This document shows, piece by piece, positions 7,823-16,071 of a DNA stretch of 64,000 nt. The translations under genes and the position numbers were made by a program. The notes under the pieces were generated by a model. That model was given only the letters and a program-made list of their open reading frames with translations. It did no database searches and was not told the origin of the DNA. Source of the DNA: Sulfitobacter sabulilitoris (GTDB lineage: Bacteria; Pseudomonadota; Alphaproteobacteria; Rhodobacterales; Rhodobacteraceae). Where the stretch lies: positions 719,613-783,612 of the forward strand of contig NZ_VANS01000002.1 of NCBI RefSeq assembly GCF_005887615.1, given 5' to 3'. Numbering within the stretch: position 1 is the stretch's first letter; every line of letters starts with the position of its first letter.

Positions 7823-8701
7823 ATGGACAACTGGGACGAGATCAAGACCGCCTACCAGGTGGCGCGCATGGGGACGGTCAGTGGCGCGGCGGAGGTTCTT
7901 GGCGTGCACCACGCCACCGTGATCCGCCACATCGACGCGCTGGAGGGGCGGCTGGGCGTCAAGCTGTTCCAGCGTCACGCGCGCGGCTACACGGCGACGG
8001 AGGCGGGCGAGGATCTCTTGCGGGTGGCGCAGGCGACCGACGATCAGTTCAGCCAGCTTGTCGGCCGGATCAAGGGGCACGGCACTGATGTCTCGGGCGA
8101 TCTGGTGGTGACGTCGCTGGTGTCGCTGGCGCCGCGGCTGGCGCCTTTGCTGGCGGAGTTTCAGCACGACCACCCCGGTCTGATCGTTCGATACCTGACC
8201 GGCGAGCGCTTGTTCCGGCTGGAATACGGCGAGGCGCATGTCGCCATTCGCGCCGGCGCCGCCCCGGAGCAGCCCGACAACGTGGTGCAGCCCTTCTTTC
8301 ACGAGCGCATGGGGCTTTATGCGACCAAGGACTACATCAAGACGCACGGGGCGCTGGATGACATTTCGGAGGCGTCGGGGCATCGGTTCGTCGGCCATGA
8401 CAGCGACAGCAGCCGCGCACCGTTCGAGCGGTGGCTGCGTGCAAACGTGCCGCTGACCTCGCTGACATTTCGCAGCACGGATGTGCGGGCATTGACCGCG
8501 GCCATCCTGGCGGGGGCCGGCATCGGATTTCTGCCGGTGATGGAGGCGCAGACCAATCCCGACCTGGTCGAGATGTACGAGCGGCAAAAGGACTGGTCCG
8601 CCCCGCTATGGCTGGTGACGCATGTCGATTTGCACCGCACCACCAAGGTGCAGACATTCCTGGCGTTCCTGAAATCGCACGCGAAAGACTGGGACGCGTG
8701 A
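7823..8701 (+). CDS. LysR-family transcriptional regulator
   Basis: A 292-residue regulator with the N-terminal winged helix-turn-helix (WDEIKTAYQVARMGTVSGAAEVLGVHHATVIRHIDALEGRLGVKLF) and a C-terminal type-2 periplasmic-binding-like effector domain (VSGDLVVTSL onward, with the late GIGFLPVMEA motif). GGGAG a few bases before the ATG at 7823 supports that start over the in-frame ATG at 7811. It is divergent from the azoreductase, which it probably controls, and its stop overlaps the start of the DMT transporter, so the transporter may belong to the same regulon. Confidence 0.9.
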   Translation: MDNWDEIKTAYQVARMGTVSGAAEVLGVHHATVIRHIDALEGRLGVKLFQRHARGYTATEAGEDLLRVAQATDDQFSQLVGRIKGHGTDVSGDLVVTSLVSLAPRLAPLLAEFQHDHPGLIVRYLTGERLFRLEYGEAHVAIRAGAAPEQPDNVVQPFFHERMGLYATKDYIKTHGALDDISEASGHRFVGHDSDSSRAPFERWLRANVPLTSLTFRSTDVRALTAAILAGAGIGFLPVMEAQTNPDLVEMYERQKDWSAPLWLVTHVDLHRTTKVQTFLAFLKSHAKDWDA

Positions 8702-9636
8702 TCCGCGACCAGATGCAGGGGCATCTGGCGATGCTGGCGTTTTCGGCGCTGGTGGCGGGATCGTTTTCGCTGGGTGCGTTGGTGGCCAACGACATCGCAC
8801 CCGCCGCGCTGAACGCTGCGCGGTTCTGGATCGCGGGCGCGGTGATCGGTGTGGCCGCGCTGGCCACGACCGGTCTGCCCCGGCGCGCCTTCGCGGCACC
8901 TTGGCGGTACATCGTGATGGGCGGGGTTTTCGGCATCTACTTCGTGCTGATGTTCGAAGCGCTCAAGACCGCCGTCCCGGTCAGTGCCGCCGCCGTATTC
9001 ACCCTGACACCGTTGATGTCGGGGCTGTTCGGATGGCTTCTGCTCCGCCAGGTGACGACCCCGCGCATGGCGCTGGCGCTGACCATCGGGGCGGCGGGGG
9101 CGCTCTGGGTGATCTTTCGCGCGGATCTGTCGGCACTGCTGGCGTTCGAGGTCGGACGCGGTGAGATGATCTTTTTCGTCGGATGCATCAGCCACGCGCT
9201 CTATACACCGATGGTGCGAAAGCTGAACCGAGGCGAACCGGCGGTGGTCTTTACCTTTGGAATGCTGATGGCGGGAGGGCTGTTGCTGACGGTGTATGGC
9301 TGGTCGGACATCGTGGCAACGGATTGGGCCAACCTGCCCGCGCGGGTGTGGATCGCGCTTTTGTACGTCGCGTTTTTTGCCAGTGCCGCGACCTTTGTGC
9401 TGCTTCAATACGCGGCCATGCGGCTGCCCAGTGCCAAGGTGATGGCCTATACTTACCTGACGCCCAGCTGGGTGGTCTTGTGGGAACTGGCGCTGGGTCA
9501 CGGCGCGCCGGGCCCGGTGATCTTTGTCGGTGTGGCGCTTACCTGCGTGGCGCTTTGGCTGTTGCTGCGCGACGACACCGTGCGGCAGGACGGAACAAAA
9601 CAGCCGACCGGCGGGTTAAGATCGCATAAAACTTAA
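8698..9636 (+). CDS. EamA/DMT-family membrane transporter
   Basis: The product of about 312 residues has ten predicted transmembrane helices in two EamA repeats (roughly residues 10-140 and 160-295), each ending in the family's Pro-containing helix (VFTLTPLMSGLFGWLLL; AYTYLTPSWVVLWELALG). Members export amino acids, metabolites or drugs from the cytoplasm. The GTG at 8698 overlaps the LysR stop as GTGA; an ATG at 8713 is an alternative. Substrate unknown; the coupling to a regulator that faces an azoreductase hints at efflux of a toxic aromatic compound. Confidence 0.85.
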   Translation: MIRDQMQGHLAMLAFSALVAGSFSLGALVANDIAPAALNAARFWIAGAVIGVAALATTGLPRRAFAAPWRYIVMGGVFGIYFVLMFEALKTAVPVSAAAVFTLTPLMSGLFGWLLLRQVTTPRMALALTIGAAGALWVIFRADLSALLAFEVGRGEMIFFVGCISHALYTPMVRKLNRGEPAVVFTFGMLMAGGLLLTVYGWSDIVATDWANLPARVWIALLYVAFFASAATFVLLQYAAMRLPSAKVMAYTYLTPSWVVLWELALGHGAPGPVIFVGVALTCVALWLLLRDDTVRQDGTKQPTGGLRSHKT

Positions 9637-9652
9637 TCGAGGGACCAATACC

Positions 9653-9730
9653 ATGCGCAGCATCATTTATCTTGTCGGACTTGTCGTCGTCGTACTTGCG
9701 ATTTTGCGGTTCGCCTTCGGGATCATCTAA
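9653..9730 (+). CDS. 25-residue hydrophobic peptide
   Basis: A short frame with a good ribosome-binding site (GAGGG, eight bases before the ATG at 9653) encodes 25 residues, almost all hydrophobic (LVGLVVVVLAIL core), flanked by an N-terminal Arg and a late Arg-Phe pair. It would form a single transmembrane helix. It starts 16 bases after the DMT transporter stop and is probably co-transcribed. Function unknown. The clear ribosome-binding site and membrane-helix composition are the reasons for calling it. Confidence 0.55.
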   Translation: MRSIIYLVGLVVVVLAILRFAFGII

Positions 9731-9752
9731 GCACCCCGACGAACCGTCGATG

Positions 9753-10103
9753 TCATTCGCCAGCCTCTGGCGGCATGACCGGGCCCGACAATTCCACCGC
9801 GAGAAAACGCTCGAACGCGTCAAGATTGACCGGCTCGAACTGTCCAAAGCCCTGCATCCAGACTGACGCGCCCCGCAGCGCGTCAGGTTCCAGCTTGCAC
9901 CATTTGACGCGGCCCCGCTTTTCCTGGCTGATCAGCCCGGCCGACGTCAGAACGCCGAGATGCTTTGAAATCGCGGCCAGCGACATCTCGAACGGGTGGG
10001 CCACATCCGTCACGGCCATGTCATCTTCCAACAACATGCTCAGGATCGCCCGACGCGTCGGATCGGCAAGCGCCGCAAAGACCTGATCGAGTTTTCCTGT
10101 CAT
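9753..10103 (-). CDS. ArsR-family transcriptional regulator
   Basis: A 116-residue winged-helix repressor: ALADPTRRAILSMLLEDDMAVTDVAHPFEMSLAAISKHLGVLTSAGLISQEKRGRVKWCKLEP is the classic ArsR/SmtB DNA-binding core. The cysteine pair of metal-sensing members is absent (a single Cys in VKWCKL), so it probably responds to something other than arsenite. I prefer the ATG at 10103; a TTG 12 codons upstream is possible. A perfect inverted repeat lies just upstream, in the spacer shared with the ATP synthase operon. Confidence 0.87.
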   Translation of the reverse strand: MTGKLDQVFAALADPTRRAILSMLLEDDMAVTDVAHPFEMSLAAISKHLGVLTSAGLISQEKRGRVKWCKLEPDALRGASVWMQGFGQFEPVNLDAFERFLAVELSGPVMPPEAGE

Positions 10104-10135
10104 GTCTTTGCCATTGCCCTGTCGATCGGCAATCG

Positions 10136-10151
10136 TCAACCGAATGGTTGA
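10136..10151. promoter_or_regulatory. Inverted repeat upstream of the ArsR gene
   Basis: TCAACCGAATGGTTGA is a perfect 6-4-6 inverted repeat 33 bases before the ArsR-family start and about 185 bases before atpI. Position and symmetry suit an autoregulatory operator. Binding is inferred. Confidence 0.45.
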
Positions 10152-10276
10152 ATAAGCAATTCATGGGATCAGTCCCGCCTAAACCCTTTGGTGCCCATCG
10201 TCCATCAGACCCTGTTTCGTAAAAAAATTACTGATTACAATGCATTGACCCCTTTTTCGCAAATGGGCGTGCGCGG

Positions 10277-10305
10277 TTGACTCTGATCGCGGCGCGCAAT
10301 AGCAC
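10277..10305 (+). promoter_or_regulatory. Possible sigma-70 promoter for the atp operon
   Basis: TTGACT at 10277-10282 is followed after 17 bases by TAGCAC at 10300-10305. The -35 is good and the -10 poor. It lies about 30 bases upstream of the GTG start of atpI, where a promoter would be expected. Confidence 0.3.
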
Positions 10306-10336
10306 ATCAGCAACGCATCCCACGGGGGCCAGCGGC

Positions 10337-10678
10337 GTGACCGATCCAGACCAGAAGCGGCAGCTCGAGCAGCTTGAGGCAAAGATCGCTGCGGCGCGCA
10401 AGCTGCAAGAGCCCAAGCCCCGGGCGGATGAACACTACTCCCAGGCGCATCTGGCCTGGCGGATGGTGATCGAACTTGTGGCCGGTCTCGGGATCGGTTT
10501 CGGCATCGGATACGGGCTCGACAGCCTGCTCGGGACGCTCCCGATCTTTCTGGTGCTCTTTACATTGCTGGGCCTTGCGGCGGGGATCAAGACGATGCTC
10601 CGGTCTGCGCAGGAAATCCAGGAGAAGAAGTTGGCCGACATGGCCGACGAGAAAGACAACGACGCCCGCAAGGGCTAG
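10337..10678 (+). CDS. atpI: ATP synthase assembly protein I (AtpI)
   Basis: AtpI is a small membrane protein that helps assemble the c ring. The 113-residue product has a charged, coiled N-terminus (DPDQKRQLEQLEAKIAAARKLQEPKPR), then two transmembrane helices around WRMVIELVAGLGIGFGIGYGLDSLLG and FLVLFTLLGLAAGIKTML, and a charged tail. I chose the GTG at 10337 because the family normally begins with M-T-D-P-D and because GGGGG lies upstream; an upstream TTG at 10277 overlaps the candidate promoter. It leads the atpI-B-E-F'-F operon; the F1 genes are outside this window. Confidence 0.9.
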   Translation: MTDPDQKRQLEQLEAKIAAARKLQEPKPRADEHYSQAHLAWRMVIELVAGLGIGFGIGYGLDSLLGTLPIFLVLFTLLGLAAGIKTMLRSAQEIQEKKLADMADEKDNDARKG

Positions 10679-10693
10679 CGAAGGGGCCCTGAG

Positions 10694-11449
10694 ATGGCGA
10701 CAGAGACACAAGGCGAAGGCGGCGGGCTGGAATTCCACCCGATGGATCAGTTCATCATCAAGCCGCTGTTCGGCGGTGACGCAGTGAACTGGTACACCCC
10801 GACGAACGCCACCTTGTGGATGGCGCTGGCGGTTCTGGCGGTGTTCGCGTTGCTGGTGCTGGGCACGTCCAAGCGGTCGGTCGTTCCGGGCCGGGTGCAG
10901 TCGGTCGCAGAGTTGGCCTATGGTTTCATCTACAAGATGGTCGAGGACATCTGCGGCAAGGATGGCGTCAAGTATTTCCCCTATATCATGACGCTGTTCA
11001 TGTTCATCGTCTTTGCCAACTTCCTCGGCCTGCTGCCGATGGCCTTCACCCCCACCAGCCATATCGCCGTCACGGCGCTGATGGCCTTCGCGGTGTTCTT
11101 CGGCGTGACCATTCTGGGCTTCGTCAAGAACGGCGCATCGTTCCTGGGGCTGTTCTGGGTGTCTTCGGCGCCGCTGCCGCTGCGTCCTATTCTCGCGCTG
11201 ATCGAGGTCATTTCCTACTTCGTGCGTCCGGTCAGCCACTCCATCCGTCTGGCGGGCAACATGATGGCCGGTCACGCCGTGATCAAGGTTTTCGCGGGCT
11301 TCGCAGCCATCGCGGCCATCGCGCCTCTTTCGGTAATTGCAATCACCGCGATGTACGGTCTCGAGGTGCTCGTGAGCTTTATCCAGGCCTACGTGTTCAC
11401 GATCCTGACCTGTGTGTACCTCAAGGACGCACTGCATCCGCATCACTGA
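10694..11449 (+). CDS. atpB: F0F1 ATP synthase subunit a
   Basis: Subunit a forms the proton half-channels next to the c ring. The 251-residue product has the expected set of membrane helices and the essential arginine in [14 protein letters not shown], with the terminal helices [23 protein letters not shown] soluble N-terminus ([13 protein letters not shown]) precedes the first helix. It follows atpI by 15 bases, and a 60-base gap leads to atpE. Confidence 0.98.
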   Translation: MATETQGEGGGLEFHPMDQFIIKPLFGGDAVNWYTPTNATLWMALAVLAVFALLVLGTSKRSVVPGRVQSVAELAYGFIYKMVEDICGKDGVKYFPYIMTLFMFIVFANFLGLLPMAFTPTSHIAVTALMAFAVFFGVTILGFVKNGASFLGLFWVSSAPLPLRPILALIEVISYFVRPVSHSIRLAGNMMAGHAVIKVFAGFAAIAAIAPLSVIAITAMYGLEVLVSFIQAYVFTILTCVYLKDALHPHH

Positions 11450-11509
11450 CAACGGCGGGCACAACGCCCGTCTCTTCATCCCCTCAATTCCATCGTAAGG
11501 AGAATACCA

Positions 11510-11746
11510 ATGGAAGGCGATATCGTACAAATGGGCGCATACATCGGCGCGGGTCTGGCATGCATGGGCATGGGCGGCGCGGCGGTCGGTGTGGGCAACG
11601 TGGCAGGCAACTTCCTTGCCGGCGCATTGCGCAACCCTTCGGCAGCAGCCGGTCAGACAGCGACCCTGTTCATCGGCATCGCGTTTGCAGAAGCCTTGGG
11701 GATCTTCTCGTTCCTCGTCGCTCTGCTGCTGATGTTCGCCGTCTAA
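11510..11746 (+). CDS. atpE: F0F1 ATP synthase subunit c
   Basis: A 78-residue hairpin of two transmembrane helices with the polar loop [11 protein letters not shown]. The proton-carrying acid is Glu61 (FAEALGIF). The first helix has the tightly packed small-residue pattern [14 protein letters not shown] typical of c rings. AAGGAG seven bases before the ATG is a very strong ribosome-binding site, in keeping with the many copies needed per enzyme. Confidence 0.98.
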   Translation: MEGDIVQMGAYIGAGLACMGMGGAAVGVGNVAGNFLAGALRNPSAAAGQTATLFIGIAFAEALGIFSFLVALLLMFAV

Positions 11747-11773
11747 GCCTCTCAAAGCATAGTCCTTACGGTC

Positions 11774-11800
11774 GGGCGGTCCGCGATATGCGAACCGCCC
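11774..11800 (+). promoter_or_regulatory. Stable hairpin between atpE and atpF'
   Basis: GGGCGGT at 11774-11780 pairs with ACCGCCC at 11794-11800, and an inner CGC/GCG adds to the stem. There is no T tract directly after it. A hairpin here could protect the 3' end of the atpE transcript or dampen read-through, helping to make more c than b subunits. Confidence 0.5.
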
Positions 11801-11832
11801 GGTGTAACGGTTCGTTTTGATTGGAGACCGAC

Positions 11833-12363
11833 ATGGCAACTGAAACGCACAGCGACGCCGCTGCCGCCTCTGCCCCCGGCATGCCGCAGCTGGACTTCTC
11901 TACCTTTGGCAACCAGATTTTCTGGCTGCTTGTGGCGCTGGCCGCCATCTACTTTGTGCTGTCGCGCATGGCGTTGCCGCGCATTGCATCGGTTCTGTCC
12001 GAACGACAGGGCACGATCACCAACGACATCGCCGCTGCCGAAGACCTGAAGGCCAAGGCGCTGCAGGCCGAGGCCGCGTACGACAAGGCGCTGGCCGACG
12101 CACGGATGGAAGCGCAGCGGATCATCGCCGCGGCCAAGGCCGACATCCAGAGCGATCTGGACGCGGCCATCGCACGGGCCGATGCGCAGATTGCCGAGAA
12201 ATCGGCCGAGTCCGAAAAGGCAATCGCGGGAATCCGCGAAAGCGCGATGGAAAACGTAAAGATCGTGGCGCGCGACACGGCCAAGGAAATCGTGTCCGCT
12301 TTGGGTGGCAAGCCCGACGCGAAAACGGTCAACGCCGCCGTTGACTCCCGCCTGAAAGGATAA
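11833..12363 (+). CDS. atpF': F0F1 ATP synthase subunit b'
   Basis: The 176-residue product has a short N-terminus, one membrane helix ([21 protein letters not shown]) and a long charged coiled coil that forms part of the peripheral stalk. Two different b-type genes in a row mark organisms whose stalk is a b/b' heterodimer, as in photosynthetic and other alphaproteobacteria. The ATG at 11833 has GGAG seven bases upstream; a TTG four codons earlier is less likely. Confidence 0.94.
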   Translation: MATETHSDAAAASAPGMPQLDFSTFGNQIFWLLVALAAIYFVLSRMALPRIASVLSERQGTITNDIAAAEDLKAKALQAEAAYDKALADARMEAQRIIAAAKADIQSDLDAAIARADAQIAEKSAESEKAIAGIRESAMENVKIVARDTAKEIVSALGGKPDAKTVNAAVDSRLKG

Positions 12364-12368
12364 GCGAC

Positions 12369-12941
12369 ATGCGTATGATCAAAGGTCTTGTGCTTGCCGC
12401 GGGTACGTCCTCCCTGATGGCAAGCCCGGCGCTGGCCGCGACCGGCCCGTTCTTTTCGCTGAAAAACACGGACTTCATCGTGTTGCTGGCGTTCATCCTG
12501 TTCGTCGGTGTCCTGTTCTACTTCAAGGTGCCCACGCTGCTGGCGGGGATGCTGGACAAGCGTGCGGAGGGCATCAAATCCGAACTGGACGAAGCCCGGT
12601 CGCTGCGTGAAGAGGCGCAGACCCTGCTGGCAAGCTATGAGCGCAAGCAAAAAGACGTGCAGGATCAGGCGGACCGCATTGTGGCCGCGGCCAAGCAGGA
12701 AGCCGAAACCGCCGCCGAGCAAGCGCGTGCGGATCTGGCCAAATCGCTGGAGCGTCGCATTGCCGCCGCCGAGGAACAGATCGACAGCGCACAGGCCGCG
12801 GCGATCAGGGATGTGCGTGATCAGTCGATCACAATCGCAATCGCCGCCGCGCGTGACGTCATCGCCAAGCAGATGACGGCGGCGGACGCAAACAACCTGA
12901 TCGATGAGTCCATTGCGGTCGTCGAAGCCAAGCTGCACTGA
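12369..12941 (+). CDS. atpF: F0F1 ATP synthase subunit b
   Basis: The second stalk subunit, 190 residues. An N-terminal hydrophobic stretch resembling a signal peptide (LVLAAGTSSLMASPALAA) precedes the membrane helix (FIVLLAFILFVGVLFYFKVP) and the long heptad-like coiled coil rich in Ala, Glu and Arg. It follows b' by five bases and closes the operon, and a good intrinsic terminator follows. Confidence 0.95.
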   Translation: MRMIKGLVLAAGTSSLMASPALAATGPFFSLKNTDFIVLLAFILFVGVLFYFKVPTLLAGMLDKRAEGIKSELDEARSLREEAQTLLASYERKQKDVQDQADRIVAAAKQEAETAAEQARADLAKSLERRIAAAEEQIDSAQAAAIRDVRDQSITIAIAAARDVIAKQMTAADANNLIDESIAVVEAKLH

Positions 12942-12976
12942 CGCCGGCGCCACACGACGCTGACGCAGGAATACTC

Positions 12977-13008
12977 TGCCGGATCGGGACAACCGGTCCG
13001 GCATTTTG
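12977..13008 (+). terminator. Intrinsic terminator after atpF
   Basis: TGCCGGA (12977-12983) and TCCGGCA (12997-13003) form a GC-rich stem followed by TTTTGCG. It lies 36 bases past the atpF stop and about 80 bases before the glycosyltransferase. Confidence 0.7.
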
Positions 13009-13088
13009 CGTTTGAGGGCCTGGTGGTCTTGACCCACGGGTTCGCAACGCCACACTGCACGCTACGCCGAGAGGGGCAAAAGCATTTC

Positions 13089-13958
13089 ATGCGCGAATGG
13101 CCAACGATAAGCGTCGTCATCCCGAATCTCAATTGCGCCGGTTTCCTCGAGCGCACGATCCGATCCGTACTGGCGCAGGCCTATCCCAAGCTTGACCTGA
13201 TCATGGTCGATGGTGGCAGCACCGACGGATCGCTGGAGATCATCGAGCGGCACAGGGCCAGTTTTTCGCATGTCATCTGGGGCCCCGACACCGGGCAGGC
13301 AAACGCCATCAACAAAGGCTTTGCCAAGGCGACCGGGCAGATACTGAGCTGGATCAACTCCGACGATATGCTGATGCCGGGGGGCCTGTCCAAGGTCGGC
13401 AGGATCTTTGCGCAATACGGCGATATCGACTGGATCGTCGGAAATTCGACGATCATCGACGAGACGGACAAGATCCGCATGTCGCCCGCGCCGCGTCCGC
13501 ATTCCGCACGACGTTTCCTGGCCGGGGATTATCAGTGGGTGCAGCAGGAATCCTGCTATTGGCGCCGAAGCCTTTGGGACAAGGCCGGTGGCGCGCTCAA
13601 CGAAGACCTGAGGCTGGCGGTGGACGGCGATCTGTGGCTGCGGTTCTTTGCCCATGCGCGGCTGATCCCGGTCAAGACGCGGCTGGGTGCATTCCGGATC
13701 CGCACCGGTCAGCGGTCAGAGGACATCGAGGCATATCACGCCGAGATGCTGGCGGCGATCGAACGGCATCGCCCCGCCTTGATCCAAGGAATGTCTGCGC
13801 CGATCGACCGGTTCCGCGATCTCCCGCTGCTGGTGCGCTCCCGCGAGGAGGCGGAGGCACAGTTTCCGGGGCTTGATGCGGATGACCCGGCATTGCTGCG
13901 GATGTCGCGGGTCGCCCTTGACGCAGTCAAACTGCGGCTGTTCGGCGCTGGACGGTAG
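13089..13958 (+). CDS. Family 2 glycosyltransferase
   Basis: A 289-residue GT-A fold enzyme. It starts with ISVVIPNLNCAGFLERTIRSVLAQAYPKLDLIMVDGGSTDGS, the nucleotide-sugar site, and has the SWINSDD metal-binding acidic motif near residue 90 and a QQESCYWRRSLWDKAGG acceptor-side segment. The lack of membrane helices suggests a cytoplasmic enzyme that adds a sugar to a surface polysaccharide or glycolipid. The ATG at 13089 is the most natural start; GAGAGGGG lies a little far upstream. It stands alone, without other polysaccharide genes. Confidence 0.85.
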   Translation: MREWPTISVVIPNLNCAGFLERTIRSVLAQAYPKLDLIMVDGGSTDGSLEIIERHRASFSHVIWGPDTGQANAINKGFAKATGQILSWINSDDMLMPGGLSKVGRIFAQYGDIDWIVGNSTIIDETDKIRMSPAPRPHSARRFLAGDYQWVQQESCYWRRSLWDKAGGALNEDLRLAVDGDLWLRFFAHARLIPVKTRLGAFRIRTGQRSEDIEAYHAEMLAAIERHRPALIQGMSAPIDRFRDLPLLVRSREEAEAQFPGLDADDPALLRMSRVALDAVKLRLFGAGR

Positions 13959-13964
13959 CGCGGA

Positions 13965-14732
13965 TCACACGCCGGTTTCGTGATCCAGCCGCTGGCGCGC
14001 GATGTCTTCATTGCGTTCCGCCTTGATCTGGTCGTGCAGGCATTTTTCAACGAAATCCAGATGCGCCGTGACTGCCGTGCGTGCGGCATCGGCATCGCGC
14101 GCCTGCAGCGCGTCGTTGATGGCGCCGTGCTGATCAAGCAAGGTGGCGCGGGCCGTGCGTTGTTTGAACATGACCTGACGGTTGTAGAACACGCCCTCGC
14201 GCAGCAGATCGTACATCGAGCGCATCATGTGCAGCATCACCACGTTGTGGCTGGCTTCGATGATGGCCATGTGGAATTGCGCATCGAGCCGCGCCTCGTC
14301 CTCCGGGCTGCGTTTGTCGTGGGCTCTCTGCATCTTGTCGAACACGGTCTGAACCACCTTGAGATCGGTGTCGGAGGCCAGTCGCGCCGCACGCTCCGCC
14401 GCCAGGGCCTCCATGTCGCGGCGAAACGACAGGTAGTCGAACACCGCCTCGTCATGGCGGGCGAACAGACGGATGAGCGCGGGCGCAAAGGCCGATCCCA
14501 GAACATCGGCGACATAAACGCCCGCCCCCGGTTTCGCAGCCAGCAGCCCGTCATCCTGCAAGCTGCCGATGGCGTCGCGCAGCGACGGCCGCGACACGCC
14601 CAGACGGTCGGCCAGATCCCGCTCTGGCGGCAGGCGTTCGCCCGGCCGCAGGATACCGCGGAGGATCAACTGTTCGATCTGGCGGATCACGGCAGAAGAC
14701 AGTTTTTCGGGTTGAACGGGGCGAAAGGGCAT
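13965..14732 (-). CDS. GntR-family regulator, FadR/FCD subfamily
   Basis: A 255-residue repressor with an N-terminal GntR winged helix (SSAVIRQIEQLILRGILRPGERLPPERDLADRLGVSRPSLRDAI) and an all-helical FCD domain from about residue 90 that binds a small carboxylic acid, usually with a metal held by His and Asp residues (DAQFHMAIIEASHN; HLDFVEK). Similar proteins control pyruvate, lactate, glycolate or uronate genes. AGGAGTAGCT directly before the ATG at 14732 fixes the start. A GGTCA-N7-TGACC palindrome overlaps its promoter region. Confidence 0.92.
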   Translation of the reverse strand: MPFRPVQPEKLSSAVIRQIEQLILRGILRPGERLPPERDLADRLGVSRPSLRDAIGSLQDDGLLAAKPGAGVYVADVLGSAFAPALIRLFARHDEAVFDYLSFRRDMEALAAERAARLASDTDLKVVQTVFDKMQRAHDKRSPEDEARLDAQFHMAIIEASHNVVMLHMMRSMYDLLREGVFYNRQVMFKQRTARATLLDQHGAINDALQARDADAARTAVTAHLDFVEKCLHDQIKAERNEDIARQRLDHETGV

Positions 14733-14747
14733 AGCTACTCCTGAATT

Positions 14748-14764
14748 GGTCAAAATATATGACC
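14748..14764. promoter_or_regulatory. Candidate FadR-type operator
   Basis: GGTCA (14748-14752) and TGACC (14760-14764) flank seven A/T bases, only 16 bases upstream of the regulator's start. Short palindromes of the T-G-G-T...A-C-C-A kind are the usual sites of FCD-type GntR proteins, so autoregulation is likely. Confidence 0.5.
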
Positions 14765-14844
14765 GGATCGTCAGGCGGGCAACAGGGTTCGGGGATTTCG
14801 CGGCGGTAACGCTTTGTTAACCATGCCGAGCGCAGGTTGGCCGC

Positions 14845-15246
14845 ATGCGTTTGATCTTGATCCTGCTGTGCTGCGCCTTGGCCGCGTGCAATACGCCGGG
14901 CCCGCATTTTCGGGGGCTGGATGCGACCCGCGTGACAGTTGACGGGTCTACATTCGACGTTCGTGTGCGCGATCGGCTGGCCGAAGCGCTGCGGGTCAAT
15001 CCGCAATACGCGCCGCGGTTCGGCCCCATCGCAGGCCGCGCCAAACAGGCGATAGAGCAGGTCAGCGGCTGCGAAGTGACCGAAGTGCGCGGCGATCAGG
15101 CTCTGGCCACAGGGTTGCTGGAATGCGGAAAGACCCCTCCGCCCAGTCTTGCGCCCGGTCAAAGCTATGCCTGTGCGCCGCTGGCGGTCGGCAACGGATA
15201 CCTGCCGGGGCGCGCTGTGTCGTACCGGTGCGAAGTGGTCGGCTAG
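14845..15246 (+). CDS. Small lipoprotein of unknown function
   Basis: A 133-residue secreted protein with a short signal peptide and a lipobox LAAC that places the acylated Cys at residue 15. Three more pairs of cysteines or so in the mature part (GCEVTEV, LLECGK, YACAPL, YRCEVV) suggest disulfides in the periplasm. It is divergent from the FadR-type regulator. I do not recognise a named family. Confidence 0.75.
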   Translation: MRLILILLCCALAACNTPGPHFRGLDATRVTVDGSTFDVRVRDRLAEALRVNPQYAPRFGPIAGRAKQAIEQVSGCEVTEVRGDQALATGLLECGKTPPPSLAPGQSYACAPLAVGNGYLPGRAVSYRCEVVG

Positions 15247-15869
15247 GCGCCGATCAGGGCGCGCACAAGAACCCCTTCTGCCATGTCGAGCATGAGATAG
15301 AGCCCAACACCGCCCGCCATTGCACCCGTCAGTTGCGCCGCCATCCGCGTGGCCCGCGCGGTCAAGGCCCCGGCGATACAGGCGATTGCCGCCTGGGTCA
15401 CGGCCAGACCGGCAAGATATCCCAGCAGAACGGGAAGCGATGCGCCGCCTTCCTGTCCGGCGATGCCGTCGGAAAACGCGGCACCGTGAAACAGGCCGAA
15501 CCCGGCCAGCAGCGCGATCAGCACCCTGGGCGTGGGAACCCGTCCCAACGCAAGCAGCCCGCCGACCACCAGAAGCGACAGTGCGATGACCGCCTCTTGC
15601 AGCGGAAATGCCGCGCCCGACGCGACGATCATGCACCCGGCAAGCATGCTGAGGACATAGCCCAGTACGCCGATCAGCGGCGCCCGCGCGACGTGGGCGG
15701 CGATACCGGCAACGGCGACGAAAAACAGGTGATCAAGACCCAGAATGGGATGCCCGACGCCGGACAGCAGCCCCTGCCCGAAGGTCTGCATCGGCAGCCC
15801 GTCCAACGGGTGATGCGCCAACGCGGGAGAAGCGGACAGGACAAGGGCAAGGAGCGCGAGGCGGAACAT
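15243..15869 (-). CDS. HupE/UreJ-family membrane protein (possible Ni/Co transporter)
   Basis: The 208-residue protein has a cleavable signal peptide (ALLALVLSASPALA) then about six membrane helices. The motif GVGHPILGLDHLFFVAVAG near residue 37 (H-P-x-x-G-x-D-H) is the HupE/UreJ signature, proposed to handle nickel or cobalt. The mature protein begins with two histidines. No hydrogenase or urease genes lie near it, so cobalt supply for cobalamin enzymes is a reasonable guess but not shown. Its stop overlaps the 3' end of the convergent lipoprotein gene by four bases. Confidence 0.82.
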   Translation of the reverse strand: MFRLALLALVLSASPALAHHPLDGLPMQTFGQGLLSGVGHPILGLDHLFFVAVAGIAAHVARAPLIGVLGYVLSMLAGCMIVASGAAFPLQEAVIALSLLVVGGLLALGRVPTPRVLIALLAGFGLFHGAAFSDGIAGQEGGASLPVLLGYLAGLAVTQAAIACIAGALTARATRMAAQLTGAMAGGVGLYLMLDMAEGVLVRALIGA

Positions 15870-15965
15870 AAAAGGCCTTTCGGTTTGGGTGGGGTCATAG
15901 CAGCCTGTCCGCTGTGCATGTGTCAACGGTTTGCGCGCGAAACGACGGCTCCCGTAACAATATCT

Positions 15966-15974
15966 TGTGGATAA
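15966..15974 (-). promoter_or_regulatory. Perfect DnaA box
   Basis: TGTGGATAA on the plus strand is the reverse complement of the consensus DnaA box TTATCCACA. It lies in the spacer between the HupE-like gene and smc. A single box is not an origin. Confidence 0.5.
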
Positions 15975-16071
15975 CCTCGCACGAAGCCCTTCTGGTAGGG
16001 TGTGACGATTGACAGGGTGGGGCCGGGGGCCGCACATTGCCGGGACCTTGGAATCATCGGGCGAGGGCGGA

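Noticed and set aside
15870..16071. Cobalamin riboswitch ahead of the HupE/UreJ-like gene
   Set aside because: The spacer is too short and lacks the B12-box sequence.
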